The translations under genes and the position numbers were made by a program. Below the pieces are notes generated by a model. It saw only the letters and a program-made list of their open reading frames with translations. It made no database searches and was not told the DNA's origin. Positions 36,306 through 44,536 of a stretch of 64,000 nucleotides of DNA are shown one piece after another. This DNA is from Deltaproteobacteria bacterium (GTDB taxonomy: Bacteria > Myxococcota > Kuafuiibacteriia > Kuafuiibacteriales > Kuafuiibacteriaceae), in NCBI GenBank assembly GCA_016713425.1, contig JADJPE010000005.1, positions 4,686,501-4,750,500 of the forward strand, given 5' to 3'. The first letter of the stretch is position 1. Every line of letters starts with the position of its first letter.

Positions 36306-36635
36306 ATGGCAGACGGAACACCCACTACGTTTAGCTCGGAGGTCGTCGGGAAGACGCTCACCAAGGCCGACTTCGTGGAGTCGGTTTACAGCCGGATCGG
36401 TGGGCTTTCGCGGCGTGACGCCGCGGAGGTCGTCGATCTGCTGTTCGAGTCCGTGAAGGAGACGCTCGCGCGCGGCGAAGCCGTCAAGATTTCGGGCTTC
36501 GGAAATTTCGAAGTCCGCGACAAGAAGGCGCGTGTGGGCAGGAATCCGCAGACCGGCCGCGACATCGAGATCTCGGCGCGGCGCGTGTTGACATTCAAGG
36601 CCTCGCAGGTGCTCAAGGACCAGCTCAACGAGTAG
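36306..36635 (+). CDS. ihfA: Integration host factor alpha-type DNA-bending protein
   Basis: HU/IHF-family protein of 109 residues. LTKADFVESVYSRIGGLSRRDAAEVV, VKISGFGNFEVRDK and the beta-arm tip ARVGRNPQTGRDI are diagnostic; the location just downstream of pheST is the classical place of ihfA. ATG 36306 has GGGGGA upstream. It bends DNA and commonly assists sigma-54 activators such as the FHA-GAF regulator at 24056-25909. Confidence 0.93.
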   Translation: MADGTPTTFSSEVVGKTLTKADFVESVYSRIGGLSRRDAAEVVDLLFESVKETLARGEAVKISGFGNFEVRDKKARVGRNPQTGRDIEISARRVLTFKASQVLKDQLNE

Positions 36636-36697
36636 ACGTTGTCGATCCACGCGCCCATTGTGCGCGAAATCGAATCGAACGTCTCTTGACCGGTCGC

Positions 36698-38434
36698 CTA
36701 ACGAGCGACTTGCGCTTGTCCATATTCGTCGTGGGGTACACGAGCGCGAGCGCTCACGGATGCCGTTGAGCCGTTCGCCGCGCTCGACGGTGTTCGTTGG
36801 GCGGTCGTGCTGTCCGCCCGTGATTCCACGAGGGGGCGATGGATTAGCGATGCGCGATCTGCCGCCGATTTGAGCGGTCCCCAGTAGACGCCGAAGACAA
36901 CGAGGAAGAGGGCCACCGGGATCAACACCAGTCGGGCGGACGCGTCGACAGGGATGGGCGACTCATCGGCTGCGTTCTCAAGGAACATTTTTCGAATCAC
37001 CCGCGCATAGTAAAAGAGCGAGATCGCACTGTTGAGCGCGCCGATGATCGCCAGGGCGTAGAAGACTCCGCCCGAGGCGATGCTGCACCCGATGCGACTC
37101 AGAAGACCCATGGTCTCGCGCAACTCAGGACTGCATGCGAGTGCCGGACCCATCTCGGCGCCGCGTTCGAGGGCGGCGGCGAAGATGTAGTACTTGCCGA
37201 TGAAGCCGGCGAGCGGCGGCAGACCGGTGAGCGAGAAGAGGCAAAGCGTCAGCACAACGGCCACGAGCGGAGCGCGACGCCCGAGGCCCTTGTAGTCTTC
37301 GATGAGCTCGTGGCCGGTGCGCTCTCTTACCCAGATCACGACGTAGAAAGCGCCGAGGTTCATCACGACATAGAAGGCAAGGTAGATAAGGACCGCCGAG
37401 ATCGCGGCTTGGCTGAAGGCTGCGACGCCGATCAAGAGGTATCCGGCGTGCGCGATCGATGAGTAGGCCAGGAAGCGCTTGATGTTTCTTTGACCGATCG
37501 CCGCGAGGTTCCCGATGGTCATGGTGAGGACCGCGCTCGCGATGATCAGATAGATCCAAGGGAATGAGGTGATGTCGGAGAGGAGGTTGGCACCTTCCGT
37601 GTGGTCGGCGAAGGTTACATAGAAGAAGCGAATCATCGCGGCGAAACCAGCTGCTTTGGGGCCTGTGGACAAGAACGCCGTGAAGGGCGTTGGCGCGCCT
37701 TCGTAGACGTCTGGGCTCCACATGTGCATTGGGACCGCCGCGACCTTGTAGCCCAGCCCTGCGAAGATCAGCGCCACCGCGGCCGACAGAGCGACGAGCT
37801 CCGGGCCTTTCGGCACGGCAGCGCGGAGTGCCTCGTGGATCAGCGAGAAATGCGTATGACCGGTGAGGCCATAGAGGATGGAGAAACCGAAGAACATCGC
37901 GCCCGAGGCCGCGCCTCCATAGATCACATACTTGAGCGCGGCCTCGGCGCTTTTGGCGTGGCCCCGCCGGAAGCCGGCCAAGATGTAGGACATCAACGAC
38001 ACGATCTCGAGGGCGATCATGAGCATGATGAAGTCAGCGGCGGACGCCATCAGCATCATGCCGAACACGAGCGCGAGGAAGAGGGCGTAATATTCGGGCG
38101 CCGTCCGCGCTCGAATTTCGTTGGAGCGCCATGCCAGAAGAAGCCCGAAGAGGGCGGCGACACTGAACAAAACGCGGAAGTACTGGACGAACGGGTCGAC
38201 GACGGCCATCTCACGGAACACCGCCGTGGCGCCGCTCAGCGGAACGGTGAGCGTGAGTACGAGCGCGACAAGCACCACTCCGGCGGCGATGAGCGCCGGA
38301 CGCCGGCCGTTCGATGGTTTTGCGAAAGCCTCGTAGACAAGCAGCAGCGCCGAGCCGGTCGCCAGGGCTATTTCTGGGGTGAGTCGCCACCACCCGGTGA
38401 CGTGACCGACGAGGTCGAGGCTTTCCGGCGGCAT
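36698..38434 (-). CDS. nuoN: NADH-quinone oxidoreductase subunit N
   Basis: NuoN, one of the three antiporter-like proton-pumping subunits of complex I, 578 residues with about 14 membrane helices. Typical segments are ALEIVSLMSYILAGF, KYVIYGGAASGAMFFG, MWSPDVYEGAPTPFTAFLST and FSLTGLPPLAGFIGKYY. The start at 38434 is the first methionine before the family sequence. No other nuo gene flanks it; neighbours on both sides are on the plus strand, so it is a single-gene unit. The last 45 residues are a hydrophilic tail not seen in most NuoN. Confidence 0.93.
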   Translation of the reverse strand: MPPESLDLVGHVTGWWRLTPEIALATGSALLLVYEAFAKPSNGRRPALIAAGVVLVALVLTLTVPLSGATAVFREMAVVDPFVQYFRVLFSVAALFGLLLAWRSNEIRARTAPEYYALFLALVFGMMLMASAADFIMLMIALEIVSLMSYILAGFRRGHAKSAEAALKYVIYGGAASGAMFFGFSILYGLTGHTHFSLIHEALRAAVPKGPELVALSAAVALIFAGLGYKVAAVPMHMWSPDVYEGAPTPFTAFLSTGPKAAGFAAMIRFFYVTFADHTEGANLLSDITSFPWIYLIIASAVLTMTIGNLAAIGQRNIKRFLAYSSIAHAGYLLIGVAAFSQAAISAVLIYLAFYVVMNLGAFYVVIWVRERTGHELIEDYKGLGRRAPLVAVVLTLCLFSLTGLPPLAGFIGKYYIFAAALERGAEMGPALACSPELRETMGLLSRIGCSIASGGVFYALAIIGALNSAISLFYYARVIRKMFLENAADESPIPVDASARLVLIPVALFLVVFGVYWGPLKSAADRASLIHRPLVESRADSTTAQRTPSSAANGSTASVSARARVPHDEYGQAQVAR

Positions 38435-38532
38435 CGGCCGCCCGTATAGCCAGAAGGTGTTCGGAAGGCAACGGACTCGAGCGCCCCGAGTTTCGTCTTC
38501 CCCCGAGTAAGACGGGCCGAAACCTTGACGGG

Positions 38533-38841
38533 ATGTACGGATGCCACGTTTACTCAACGGTAGTGGGGCGGCGGATCGTCTACCAGGTCATCAACTTCAC
38601 GCGCGAAGAGATGTTCTTTGGGACGACGGACGTTCATCTCGAGAAGGAGATCGAACGGATCGCCAAGGACCCCAGCGGCCCGGCGGCAGATTGGCAGAAA
38701 GGGGATATTGTCCATTGGCGCCCATTGACCGATCCACTCGAGGAGGAGTCTGCCCGGTCGATTCATCGGGAACTCGAGTCACGTCCGAAGCCGAACAAGT
38801 ATCGCGTGATTCAAACCTTCGTTGGGCCAGAACTCGCTTGA
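38533..38841 (+). CDS. Small hypothetical protein
   Basis: A 102-residue soluble protein, not recognised. It has a beta-alpha start (RRIVYQVINFTREEMFFGTT) and a charged C-terminal part with KGDIVHW. Divergent from nuoN across about 100 bases and immediately upstream of tRNA-Cys. Composition matches neighbouring genes. Confidence 0.6.
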   Translation: MYGCHVYSTVVGRRIVYQVINFTREEMFFGTTDVHLEKEIERIAKDPSGPAADWQKGDIVHWRPLTDPLEEESARSIHRELESRPKPNKYRVIQTFVGPELA

Positions 38842-38866
38842 CCTCTGGCTCTCACGGGTCTTTAGC
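38838..38866 (+). promoter_or_regulatory. Likely promoter of tRNA-Cys
   Basis: TTGACC (38838-38843), 17 bases, TTTAGC (38861-38866). It ends 13 bases before the tRNA 5' end and overlaps the stop of the preceding gene. Confidence 0.45.
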
Positions 38867-38879
38867 TCTCCGCCATCAC

Positions 38880-38952
38880 GGTGCCGTCGCCAAGTTGGTA
38901 AGGCATAGGTTTGCAAAACCTACATTCACCGGTTCGAATCCGGTCGGCACCT
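38880..38952 (+). tRNA. tRNA-Cys (anticodon GCA)
   Basis: Full cloverleaf: acceptor GGTGCCG/CGGCACC, D arm with AGTTGGTA, anticodon stem TAGGT/ACCTA with loop TTGCAAA, and T arm with GGTTCGAATCC. The discriminator base is T, as expected for tRNA-Cys. The 3' CCA is not encoded. Confidence 0.97.
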
Positions 38953-39019
38953 TCTCAGACCTCATCTCGAAGCCGTGCTCGATGGGCTCCCGTGAGGCTG
39001 GGGCGTAGGGCCAACGGTT

Positions 39020-41005
39020 GTGCCTTCGAAGCGCGACCTCTTTCTGATCCGCCTCGCGATTCGCTGGCGCTGGCTTTCCGCCGATGAGGGCGAAGACTGT
39101 CTCTTCCTGAAGCGAAAGTTCGGCGACCGTCTGTCGATCGACGAGATTATACGGCGCCGCGGATATCTCGACGAGGACGCGATTGCGACGTTGGTTCGCT
39201 CGGTGCCGTCGCAGCTTGGTCCGATTGAGCCCGAATTTGGGCGCCGTGGTTCGGCTGAACCGAAACCACGCAAGGGCTCCGAGCACCCGCGGTCATCCAA
39301 GCTGGCGCGGCGCCGCACGGGGCAGGTCTCGCCGATCGTCCAGCGGATCGAGTCGCAGATCAACGACGCGCGCACGGTCTTTCTTGCGTCGCCTTTCGCG
39401 CCCGATGGCGAGGCCACGCAGGCCGCCGACGAAGGCGAGGCCGACGGCCAGGGCGCGACGGTGATCGCCGAAATACCGGACGCCTTTCGTCGTTCGCTTC
39501 TCGGGGGAGAACTGCCGCTACCGACGATTGACGACCCCGAAGTTGATGCCGCATCGGCCGCGACGACGATCGTTCCGTTCCGCTATCCCTCTGCGTGGGA
39601 GCAGCCGGCGCCCGCCCCCAAAGTCACGACGCCGCGTCATGGTCGTGGTTCCGACGATCGCGCCAACGCCGGCCTCGTCGTCGATCCCGCGGCGCCGATG
39701 ACGGAGGTCCATCCTTACCCCGAGCCGTCTCGCTTGGATGAACCCACGCTTTCGGGGTCTTTCGAAGTCGCGTTGATTGCCCGGGAGGCCAATGTCGACC
39801 TCCCAAGCGTCTCAAGCGAAGCGTTCGAGGCACCTGCGGAAGGAGGATCGCCGACCGAGGCGCGGTTCGGGAATTATCGCCTGGAATCGCTCGTGAAGCG
39901 CGATCCGCTCGCCGAGGAGTACGCTGCGAGCTCGGTCGATACGCCGGGGCTCCGCGTGAGGCTCCAGATCTTGACGACCGATCCGTGGACTGCAGCGCGC
40001 TATGTACACTCGTGCGGACACGAACTCATTGGCGCTGCACGAATCGATTCGCCGAATGTCGCTCGGATCCTCGACGTGGGGCGGAGCGAAGGTCGGTATT
40101 TCGTCGCGCGCGAGCTGATCGAAGGGACGCCGCTCGATCGTCTCCTCGCGGCACGGGTGCGGACGGACCTCAACACGATGCTCGGACTGGCGCGTCAGAT
40201 CGCCGGTGCGCTCTCGGCGGCTCGAAAGGTCGGCGTTGTGCACGCCGCGCTCCGGCCGAGCAACATCCTCATCACGCCGCAGGGCGATGCGAGAGTGCTT
40301 GGCTTTGGACGTCTCTACCCGGAGCCGGCTGGCGAGGCTGCCTTCGGCTATCTCGCGCCGGAGCAAGTGATCGGCGGCCCCGTCGATCACCGAAGCGATC
40401 TGTATTCGCTTGGTGCCACGCTCTACCACCTCATCTTGGGCGTGCCGCTTCTGGATCGTGCGGACGAAGCCGAGGCCCTCGCGCACGCCCTCGAGGCAGA
40501 TCCGCCCGATCTCAAAGCTGTCGATCCGACGGTTCCGGCGCGCGTTGCGGCGATCGTCGAAAGGTTGTTGGCGCGGGAGCCGAGCCAACGTTTCCAAACG
40601 GCGGACGAGGTGATCGACGCCATCGATCAGGCGATCTTCGAGCAGGAAGTGGCGCTCGCGGCGCCTGATGAGCGGCCCGTCGCGACGCCGGAAGTCATGG
40701 CTGTGCTTACGAGCGCCTTTGCGGCCAGCTCGGGTCTTGCGGTCGTGGTTCTCATCGTCGGATGGATGTTTGGGCGGGGGCTTGCCGGATGGTCGAGTTG
40801 GACCGCAACGCATCTTGCGGCTTCGCTGGGCGGCGTTTCGGTGTTGGGTGCGCTCTCGCTGCTCGGGGTCTTGGCCCTGATCAGGCGCGGAGACTTGCCG
40901 CTCCCTATCTCGAGCGCCTGGCTCGTCGCTCTCAGGGACGGCCTGGGTGTTTTCGGAGCCTTGTGGCTCTTGGCGGGCTTCACGATCGCGCCCCGGCGCT
41001 CATGA
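39020..41005 (+). CDS. Membrane-anchored Ser/Thr pseudokinase
   Basis: A 661-residue protein with an N-terminal charged region, a kinase-like domain (about residues 285-545) and C-terminal hydrophobic helices (about 560-655). The kinase fold is clear (FGYLAPEQVIGGPVDHRSDLYSLGATLYHLILG), but catalytic residues are replaced: the HRDLKPEN position reads HAALRPSN, DFG reads GFG and the VAxK lysine is missing (VRLQIL). It probably acts as a scaffold or ligand-binding pseudokinase. GTG start. Its stop overlaps the next gene (ATGA). Confidence 0.85.
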   Translation: MPSKRDLFLIRLAIRWRWLSADEGEDCLFLKRKFGDRLSIDEIIRRRGYLDEDAIATLVRSVPSQLGPIEPEFGRRGSAEPKPRKGSEHPRSSKLARRRTGQVSPIVQRIESQINDARTVFLASPFAPDGEATQAADEGEADGQGATVIAEIPDAFRRSLLGGELPLPTIDDPEVDAASAATTIVPFRYPSAWEQPAPAPKVTTPRHGRGSDDRANAGLVVDPAAPMTEVHPYPEPSRLDEPTLSGSFEVALIAREANVDLPSVSSEAFEAPAEGGSPTEARFGNYRLESLVKRDPLAEEYAASSVDTPGLRVRLQILTTDPWTAARYVHSCGHELIGAARIDSPNVARILDVGRSEGRYFVARELIEGTPLDRLLAARVRTDLNTMLGLARQIAGALSAARKVGVVHAALRPSNILITPQGDARVLGFGRLYPEPAGEAAFGYLAPEQVIGGPVDHRSDLYSLGATLYHLILGVPLLDRADEAEALAHALEADPPDLKAVDPTVPARVAAIVERLLAREPSQRFQTADEVIDAIDQAIFEQEVALAAPDERPVATPEVMAVLTSAFAASSGLAVVVLIVGWMFGRGLAGWSSWTATHLAASLGGVSVLGALSLLGVLALIRRGDLPLPISSAWLVALRDGLGVFGALWLLAGFTIAPRRS

Positions 41006-41241
41006 ACGTGATCGCGTCGTCGCTCGGTTTCGTCACCCTCGTCAGCTGGGCGTATGGGAACATCCTCAGGCGGCGGATCGCTCGGGCGCGGCCTGACCGC
41101 GGTGTGGGGCGCGTCTTGGCTGTTCTCGGTGACCCCATGATCGCGAGTTGGGCGCGTGTCCACGTTCCGATGCATGCCGCGCTCGTCTCGGCTTCCGTTT
41201 GTCGGTGGGCCTTTCTCGCCTACTTCTCGGCCGCAAGATGA
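41002..41241 (+). CDS. Small hydrophobic protein coupled to the pseudokinase
   Basis: A 79-residue protein with hydrophobic segments at both ends (ASSLGFVTLVSWAYG; VSASVCRWAFLAYF) and a basic middle. ATG 41002 overlaps the pseudokinase stop. Possibly a small membrane partner; no family recognised. Confidence 0.55.
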   Translation: MNVIASSLGFVTLVSWAYGNILRRRIARARPDRGVGRVLAVLGDPMIASWARVHVPMHAALVSASVCRWAFLAYFSAAR

Positions 41242-41246
41242 ACAGC

Positions 41247-41276
41247 CTCTGCCTCGCGAGGCGCACAGACGCAGAG
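41247..41276. terminator. Possible bidirectional hairpin between convergent genes
   Basis: CTCTGC (41247-41252) and GCAGAG (41271-41276) flank the perfect palindrome GCCTCGCGAGGC (41251-41262). It lies between the ends of two convergent genes. No T-run follows, so termination is uncertain. Confidence 0.25.
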
Positions 41277-41301
41277 CTTGACCCGGCCCGGTGCGGCGCG
41301 A

Positions 41302-42057
41302 TCAAGGCTTCCTGGTGGGTGTCCGGCGGCGATCGTGGGGTCGCCAGGTTGAGGTGCCGTGGCAGTCCGTACACACGCCGGCCACGACAGGGTGGTTTTG
41401 GCTCTCGGGTGCCTTGTGGCACACGTCGCAGCCAAAGGCGAAGACCCGATCGTGACGAGCCTTTGCGCCTCGCCAACTTGCCTCGTGGCACGCGTCGCAT
41501 GGGACGGAATCGGTGCGGGCATGTGATGGTGCGCCCGACCCGGAGTGGCAGCGATGGCATGCCTGGCGAGCCCGCTCCGGGATCATGTCGTGGGTGAAGG
41601 CCAGCGGCTGCGCATCCCCACGATGCTCCGCATGACATCGCGTGCACGCGTAGCCGCGAAGCGCGACGTGAAACCGCACCGGCATGGCGGGACCTTTTCT
41701 CGGCGGTGTCCCTGTCGCCAGCTCCCCGTGGCATCCGGGCCCCAGACAGCGAGACCCTGGGGTGCCCACGAACGGGACGTGGCAGTCCAGGCACCCCGCG
41801 CGCCGGCTCTCGCCTTCGGCACCGTCGTGGGTCCCTGCAATGCCCACGATGGTCCCCGCCGGGTTGATCTTGGAGAGGACCAGGAGTCCACTGGCGGTGG
41901 CGATGGCCACCGAGAAAGCACCTGCGGCCAGAAGGAGCGGGCGCTCGCGCCGAAGCTTCGGGCGAGCGCGGACGGACCGCGCTTCGGTCGGGCCCGTCTG
42001 CCCGATTGTCTCTTGTGAACTCAACGCGCGGCTCGAGGTGCGGGGAGAGCGAGCCAC
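41302..42057 (-). CDS. Multihaem (seven-site) cytochrome c with N-terminal anchor
   Basis: Periplasm-facing multihaem cytochrome. Seven haem-binding motifs are seen: CLDCH, the expanded CLGPGCH (CX4CH), CTRCH, CHRCH, CDACH, CDVCH and CTDCH. A single hydrophobic helix (LLLAAGAFSVAIATASGLLVL) before the first motif would anchor it in the inner membrane, as in NapC/NrfH or cytochrome c7-like electron carriers. The start is uncertain: GTG 42057 or TTG 42024 are in frame. It is divergent from the haem lipoprotein gene, and the two probably share a redox function. Confidence 0.8.
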   Translation of the reverse strand: MARSPRTSSRALSSQETIGQTGPTEARSVRARPKLRRERPLLLAAGAFSVAIATASGLLVLSKINPAGTIVGIAGTHDGAEGESRRAGCLDCHVPFVGTPGSRCLGPGCHGELATGTPPRKGPAMPVRFHVALRGYACTRCHAEHRGDAQPLAFTHDMIPERARQACHRCHSGSGAPSHARTDSVPCDACHEASWRGAKARHDRVFAFGCDVCHKAPESQNHPVVAGVCTDCHGTSTWRPHDRRRTPTRKP

Positions 42058-42173
42058 ATGAGGTCTCGACTCGCCAAGACAAGCTTGCTGACCCGTGTAA
42101 CCTTTGGGCACAATGTATGGCCTGTGCCTTGCTGCACACAAGCCCCATGGCAAGCAGTCCGAGAGCAAGACCC

Positions 42174-42893
42174 ATGAAGCGAGGGCTGTTGTGGGTGGCC
42201 GTGGGGGGTGTTTGCATCGTAGCCTTCGGGAGCCCGGGCTGTGGCGATGTTCGCTTTGGCGAACCCTTGCCGCGAGACGGAGGCTCCACACCTGATGCCC
42301 AGCCGGAGGATGCTGCATCGGATGCGCCAGATGTCGCCGTGAGCGACACCTCGGTTCCGGGGACGTGTATCCCACAACCCGCGCTTCAATATGGTGATTG
42401 GCCGTTTGGCGCGGGCTCGGCCGTCTATCGAACGGTGTTCCCCGAGATCAGCAACTGCCAGAGCTGCCATTCGAACCTCGAGGCGCTGATTCCGCCTTAT
42501 ATCCCGTCGCAGGTCGCGGCTGAGGGCCTCTATCAGAGGGCGGCGACCGATCTTTGGGCTGTCTTTACGGAGACCGGCCCCGCCGGTCTGTCGACGGAGG
42601 GCACGGACCATCCATTCTGGGCGCATGCCTCCGGCATCGCGCCCGCTTTGACGAAGGCGGAGACGACCGCGATGGATAACTTCGTTCTCTACGTCCGGAG
42701 TTGCATCATCGCGGGCACGACGTGGCAACCGAGCTGTGTGGATGATGGCGGCGGCGATCTTGGGGCGAACGACGCGAACCAGGGAGACGACGCCGGTCTT
42801 GATGCAGGCGTGGGCGGTGATCCCAGCGCGTGCTATTGTGCGCCGCCGGCGCCGCCCATCGCGGGAGCGCTGACTGTGTGCAGTGGCTCATGA
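42174..42893 (+). CDS. Mono-haem c-type lipoprotein
   Basis: A 239-residue lipoprotein: leader with lipobox GSPGC near residue 20, an Asp/Ala/Pro-rich linker and one haem motif, NCQSCH, in a cytochrome-like domain (about 75-185). An Asp-Gly-rich stretch and a cysteine-containing tail follow. It resembles the planctomycete/myxobacterial lipoproteins with a single cytochrome domain. ATG 42174 is preceded by GAGAG. Its stop overlaps the next start (ATGA). Confidence 0.75.
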   Translation: MKRGLLWVAVGGVCIVAFGSPGCGDVRFGEPLPRDGGSTPDAQPEDAASDAPDVAVSDTSVPGTCIPQPALQYGDWPFGAGSAVYRTVFPEISNCQSCHSNLEALIPPYIPSQVAAEGLYQRAATDLWAVFTETGPAGLSTEGTDHPFWAHASGIAPALTKAETTAMDNFVLYVRSCIIAGTTWQPSCVDDGGGDLGANDANQGDDAGLDAGVGGDPSACYCAPPAPPIAGALTVCSGS

Positions 42894-44386
42894 ATGATTT
42901 CTCCGCGATTCCGCGCTTCACTTTGACCGCGTTCGTGTCGACGGTGGTCGTCTTCTCGTTCGCTCTGGATGCGGATGCCGCCGCCTCATCGAAGCGAAAT
43001 CCGGCGGCTTCGCGACTTCGAGCCGAGGGGCGCAAGGCTCGCGCCGTCGAGTCAATGACCGATGCGTGTCCGGCCCCGAGAATCAGGATCGAGGGGAAGA
43101 CGCCCGTGCGTCGCGGGCCCGGGCTGAATTATCCGGTGGTGCAGTTTCTTGAGACGGACCGGTGCACGAAATATGGGCGGATCTCGGTCAACCGGGACTG
43201 GGTCTTGGTCGACCTTGGCGAGCTGGTGGGTTGGGTGCCCACGGGCCGCCTCGAGAGGGCGAGCCGGCTTCGTATTCAAGAAGCCGACCTCGAAACCACG
43301 AGCCCGGTCGGCAGCGGTGACTTTCGAGGCTTCGTAACGCTCGTGACCGCGACGCCTCTTCGGACGGCGCCGCGGGCCACGAGCGAAGAACGCCGCCTGA
43401 TCCCCACGGGTACGCGCGTGGTGCCACTCCAGATGACGCCCGACGATCGCTTCGTCGAGATCCGCGACGACCGGGGCGAACGGGGTTGGATCGATCGGGC
43501 CGCTCTGGAAGGCTCTCCGCTCGAGAACTTGCCGCGCACGTCGCCGGATGATCCGGCTGTGGTTGGGGCGACGGCTGAGACCGACCAGCCTGCCGCGCCC
43601 GGTACGCCGGCATCGGCTGTGGTCGAGCCATCGAAAACCGCGACGGCGAGCGCAGATGAGACACGAGGTCTGGCGGTCGAGATCCGAGCGTTTGGCCTCG
43701 CTGCCCGACCTTCGCATCGTTTCGACAGTGACGGTGCGGACGCAACGCGACGTTATCAACTCTCATCGTTCGCGCCCGGCGCTGGGCTCGAGGTCGGCAT
43801 TGGTCGCGTGGGGCCCATCGCGCTTCGAGCCGGCTATTCGCTGATGTTCGTCTTGCCAACTGGGCCGGACGGGGATGCGGACAACAAAGCGCGAGGGATC
43901 GAACAGGAAGCGTTCCTTCGCGTGGGGCTGCCCATCGATTTCGGATCCCATCTTTCCCTGGTCCCTTCTGTTGGCTACATCTTTGCCGAGTTCAACTTCG
44001 AGCCGGCGTTGCCGAATGCCACCACGGTTCAGTTCTTGTCGACCGATACCCATGCTGCTTCGCTGGGGGCCTTGCTCAACTATGAGACGGATACCGGCCT
44101 CCAACTTCGCGCCGAAATCCATGGGTTTATGGGCATCACGATCGAGTCGCCCTACAACCTCGGTCGCGCGGGACCTGGGCTCGGCGTGACCATGAGCGCT
44201 GGTGCCGGGTATCGGTTCGACGCCCTGGTGGGCGTGTTTTTCGAGTACGCGCTGACCTACCGGTACGCGCACTACGTGGGCGCGGCGGAGGTCGATCCGC
44301 TCGATCCCACAATCTCGACGGCGACCTTGGCCGACTTCACCCAGGGCGTTCACCTCGGGGTGTCGATGGTCTTTGATGGGATCTGA
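42890..44386 (+). CDS. Exported protein with two SH3-like domains and a beta-barrel-like C-terminus
   Basis: A 498-residue exported protein. After a signal peptide (FTLTAFVSTVVVFSFALDADA) there are two bacterial SH3-like domains (about residues 60-120, with TPVRRGPGLNYPVV and DLGELVGWVP; and about 145-205, with TPLRTAPRATSEERRLI). A Pro/Ala/Thr linker leads to a C-terminal region of alternating strands ending in GVSMVFDGI, suggesting an outer-membrane barrel. The SH3 domains could bind peptidoglycan. Translationally coupled to the haem lipoprotein. Confidence 0.75.
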   Translation: MNDFSAIPRFTLTAFVSTVVVFSFALDADAAASSKRNPAASRLRAEGRKARAVESMTDACPAPRIRIEGKTPVRRGPGLNYPVVQFLETDRCTKYGRISVNRDWVLVDLGELVGWVPTGRLERASRLRIQEADLETTSPVGSGDFRGFVTLVTATPLRTAPRATSEERRLIPTGTRVVPLQMTPDDRFVEIRDDRGERGWIDRAALEGSPLENLPRTSPDDPAVVGATAETDQPAAPGTPASAVVEPSKTATASADETRGLAVEIRAFGLAARPSHRFDSDGADATRRYQLSSFAPGAGLEVGIGRVGPIALRAGYSLMFVLPTGPDGDADNKARGIEQEAFLRVGLPIDFGSHLSLVPSVGYIFAEFNFEPALPNATTVQFLSTDTHAASLGALLNYETDTGLQLRAEIHGFMGITIESPYNLGRAGPGLGVTMSAGAGYRFDALVGVFFEYALTYRYAHYVGAAEVDPLDPTISTATLADFTQGVHLGVSMVFDGI

Positions 44387-44402
44387 TCGCTCGTCGTCGT
44401 AC

Positions 44403-44505
44403 GGGCCGTGATCGTCGTGGGCGGGGCCGTCCGGTAGGCGGCGTGGTCGTCGTCGTAAGGGCGTGATGGTCGTGGGCGGGTCCGGTAGGCGTGGTCGTCG
44501 TCTAG
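44403..44505. repeat. Two diverged copies of a GTCGTC-rich repeat between convergent genes
   Basis: Copy one (44403-44458) and copy two (44459-about 44505) share gggc-gtgat-gtcgtgggcgg, ccggtaggc and gtggtcgtcgtc blocks with small deletions. No gene is supported; it separates the stops of two convergent genes. Confidence 0.6.
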
Positions 44506-44536
44506 GCGTGGTCGGTGGTCTCGACCTCTATCACCT

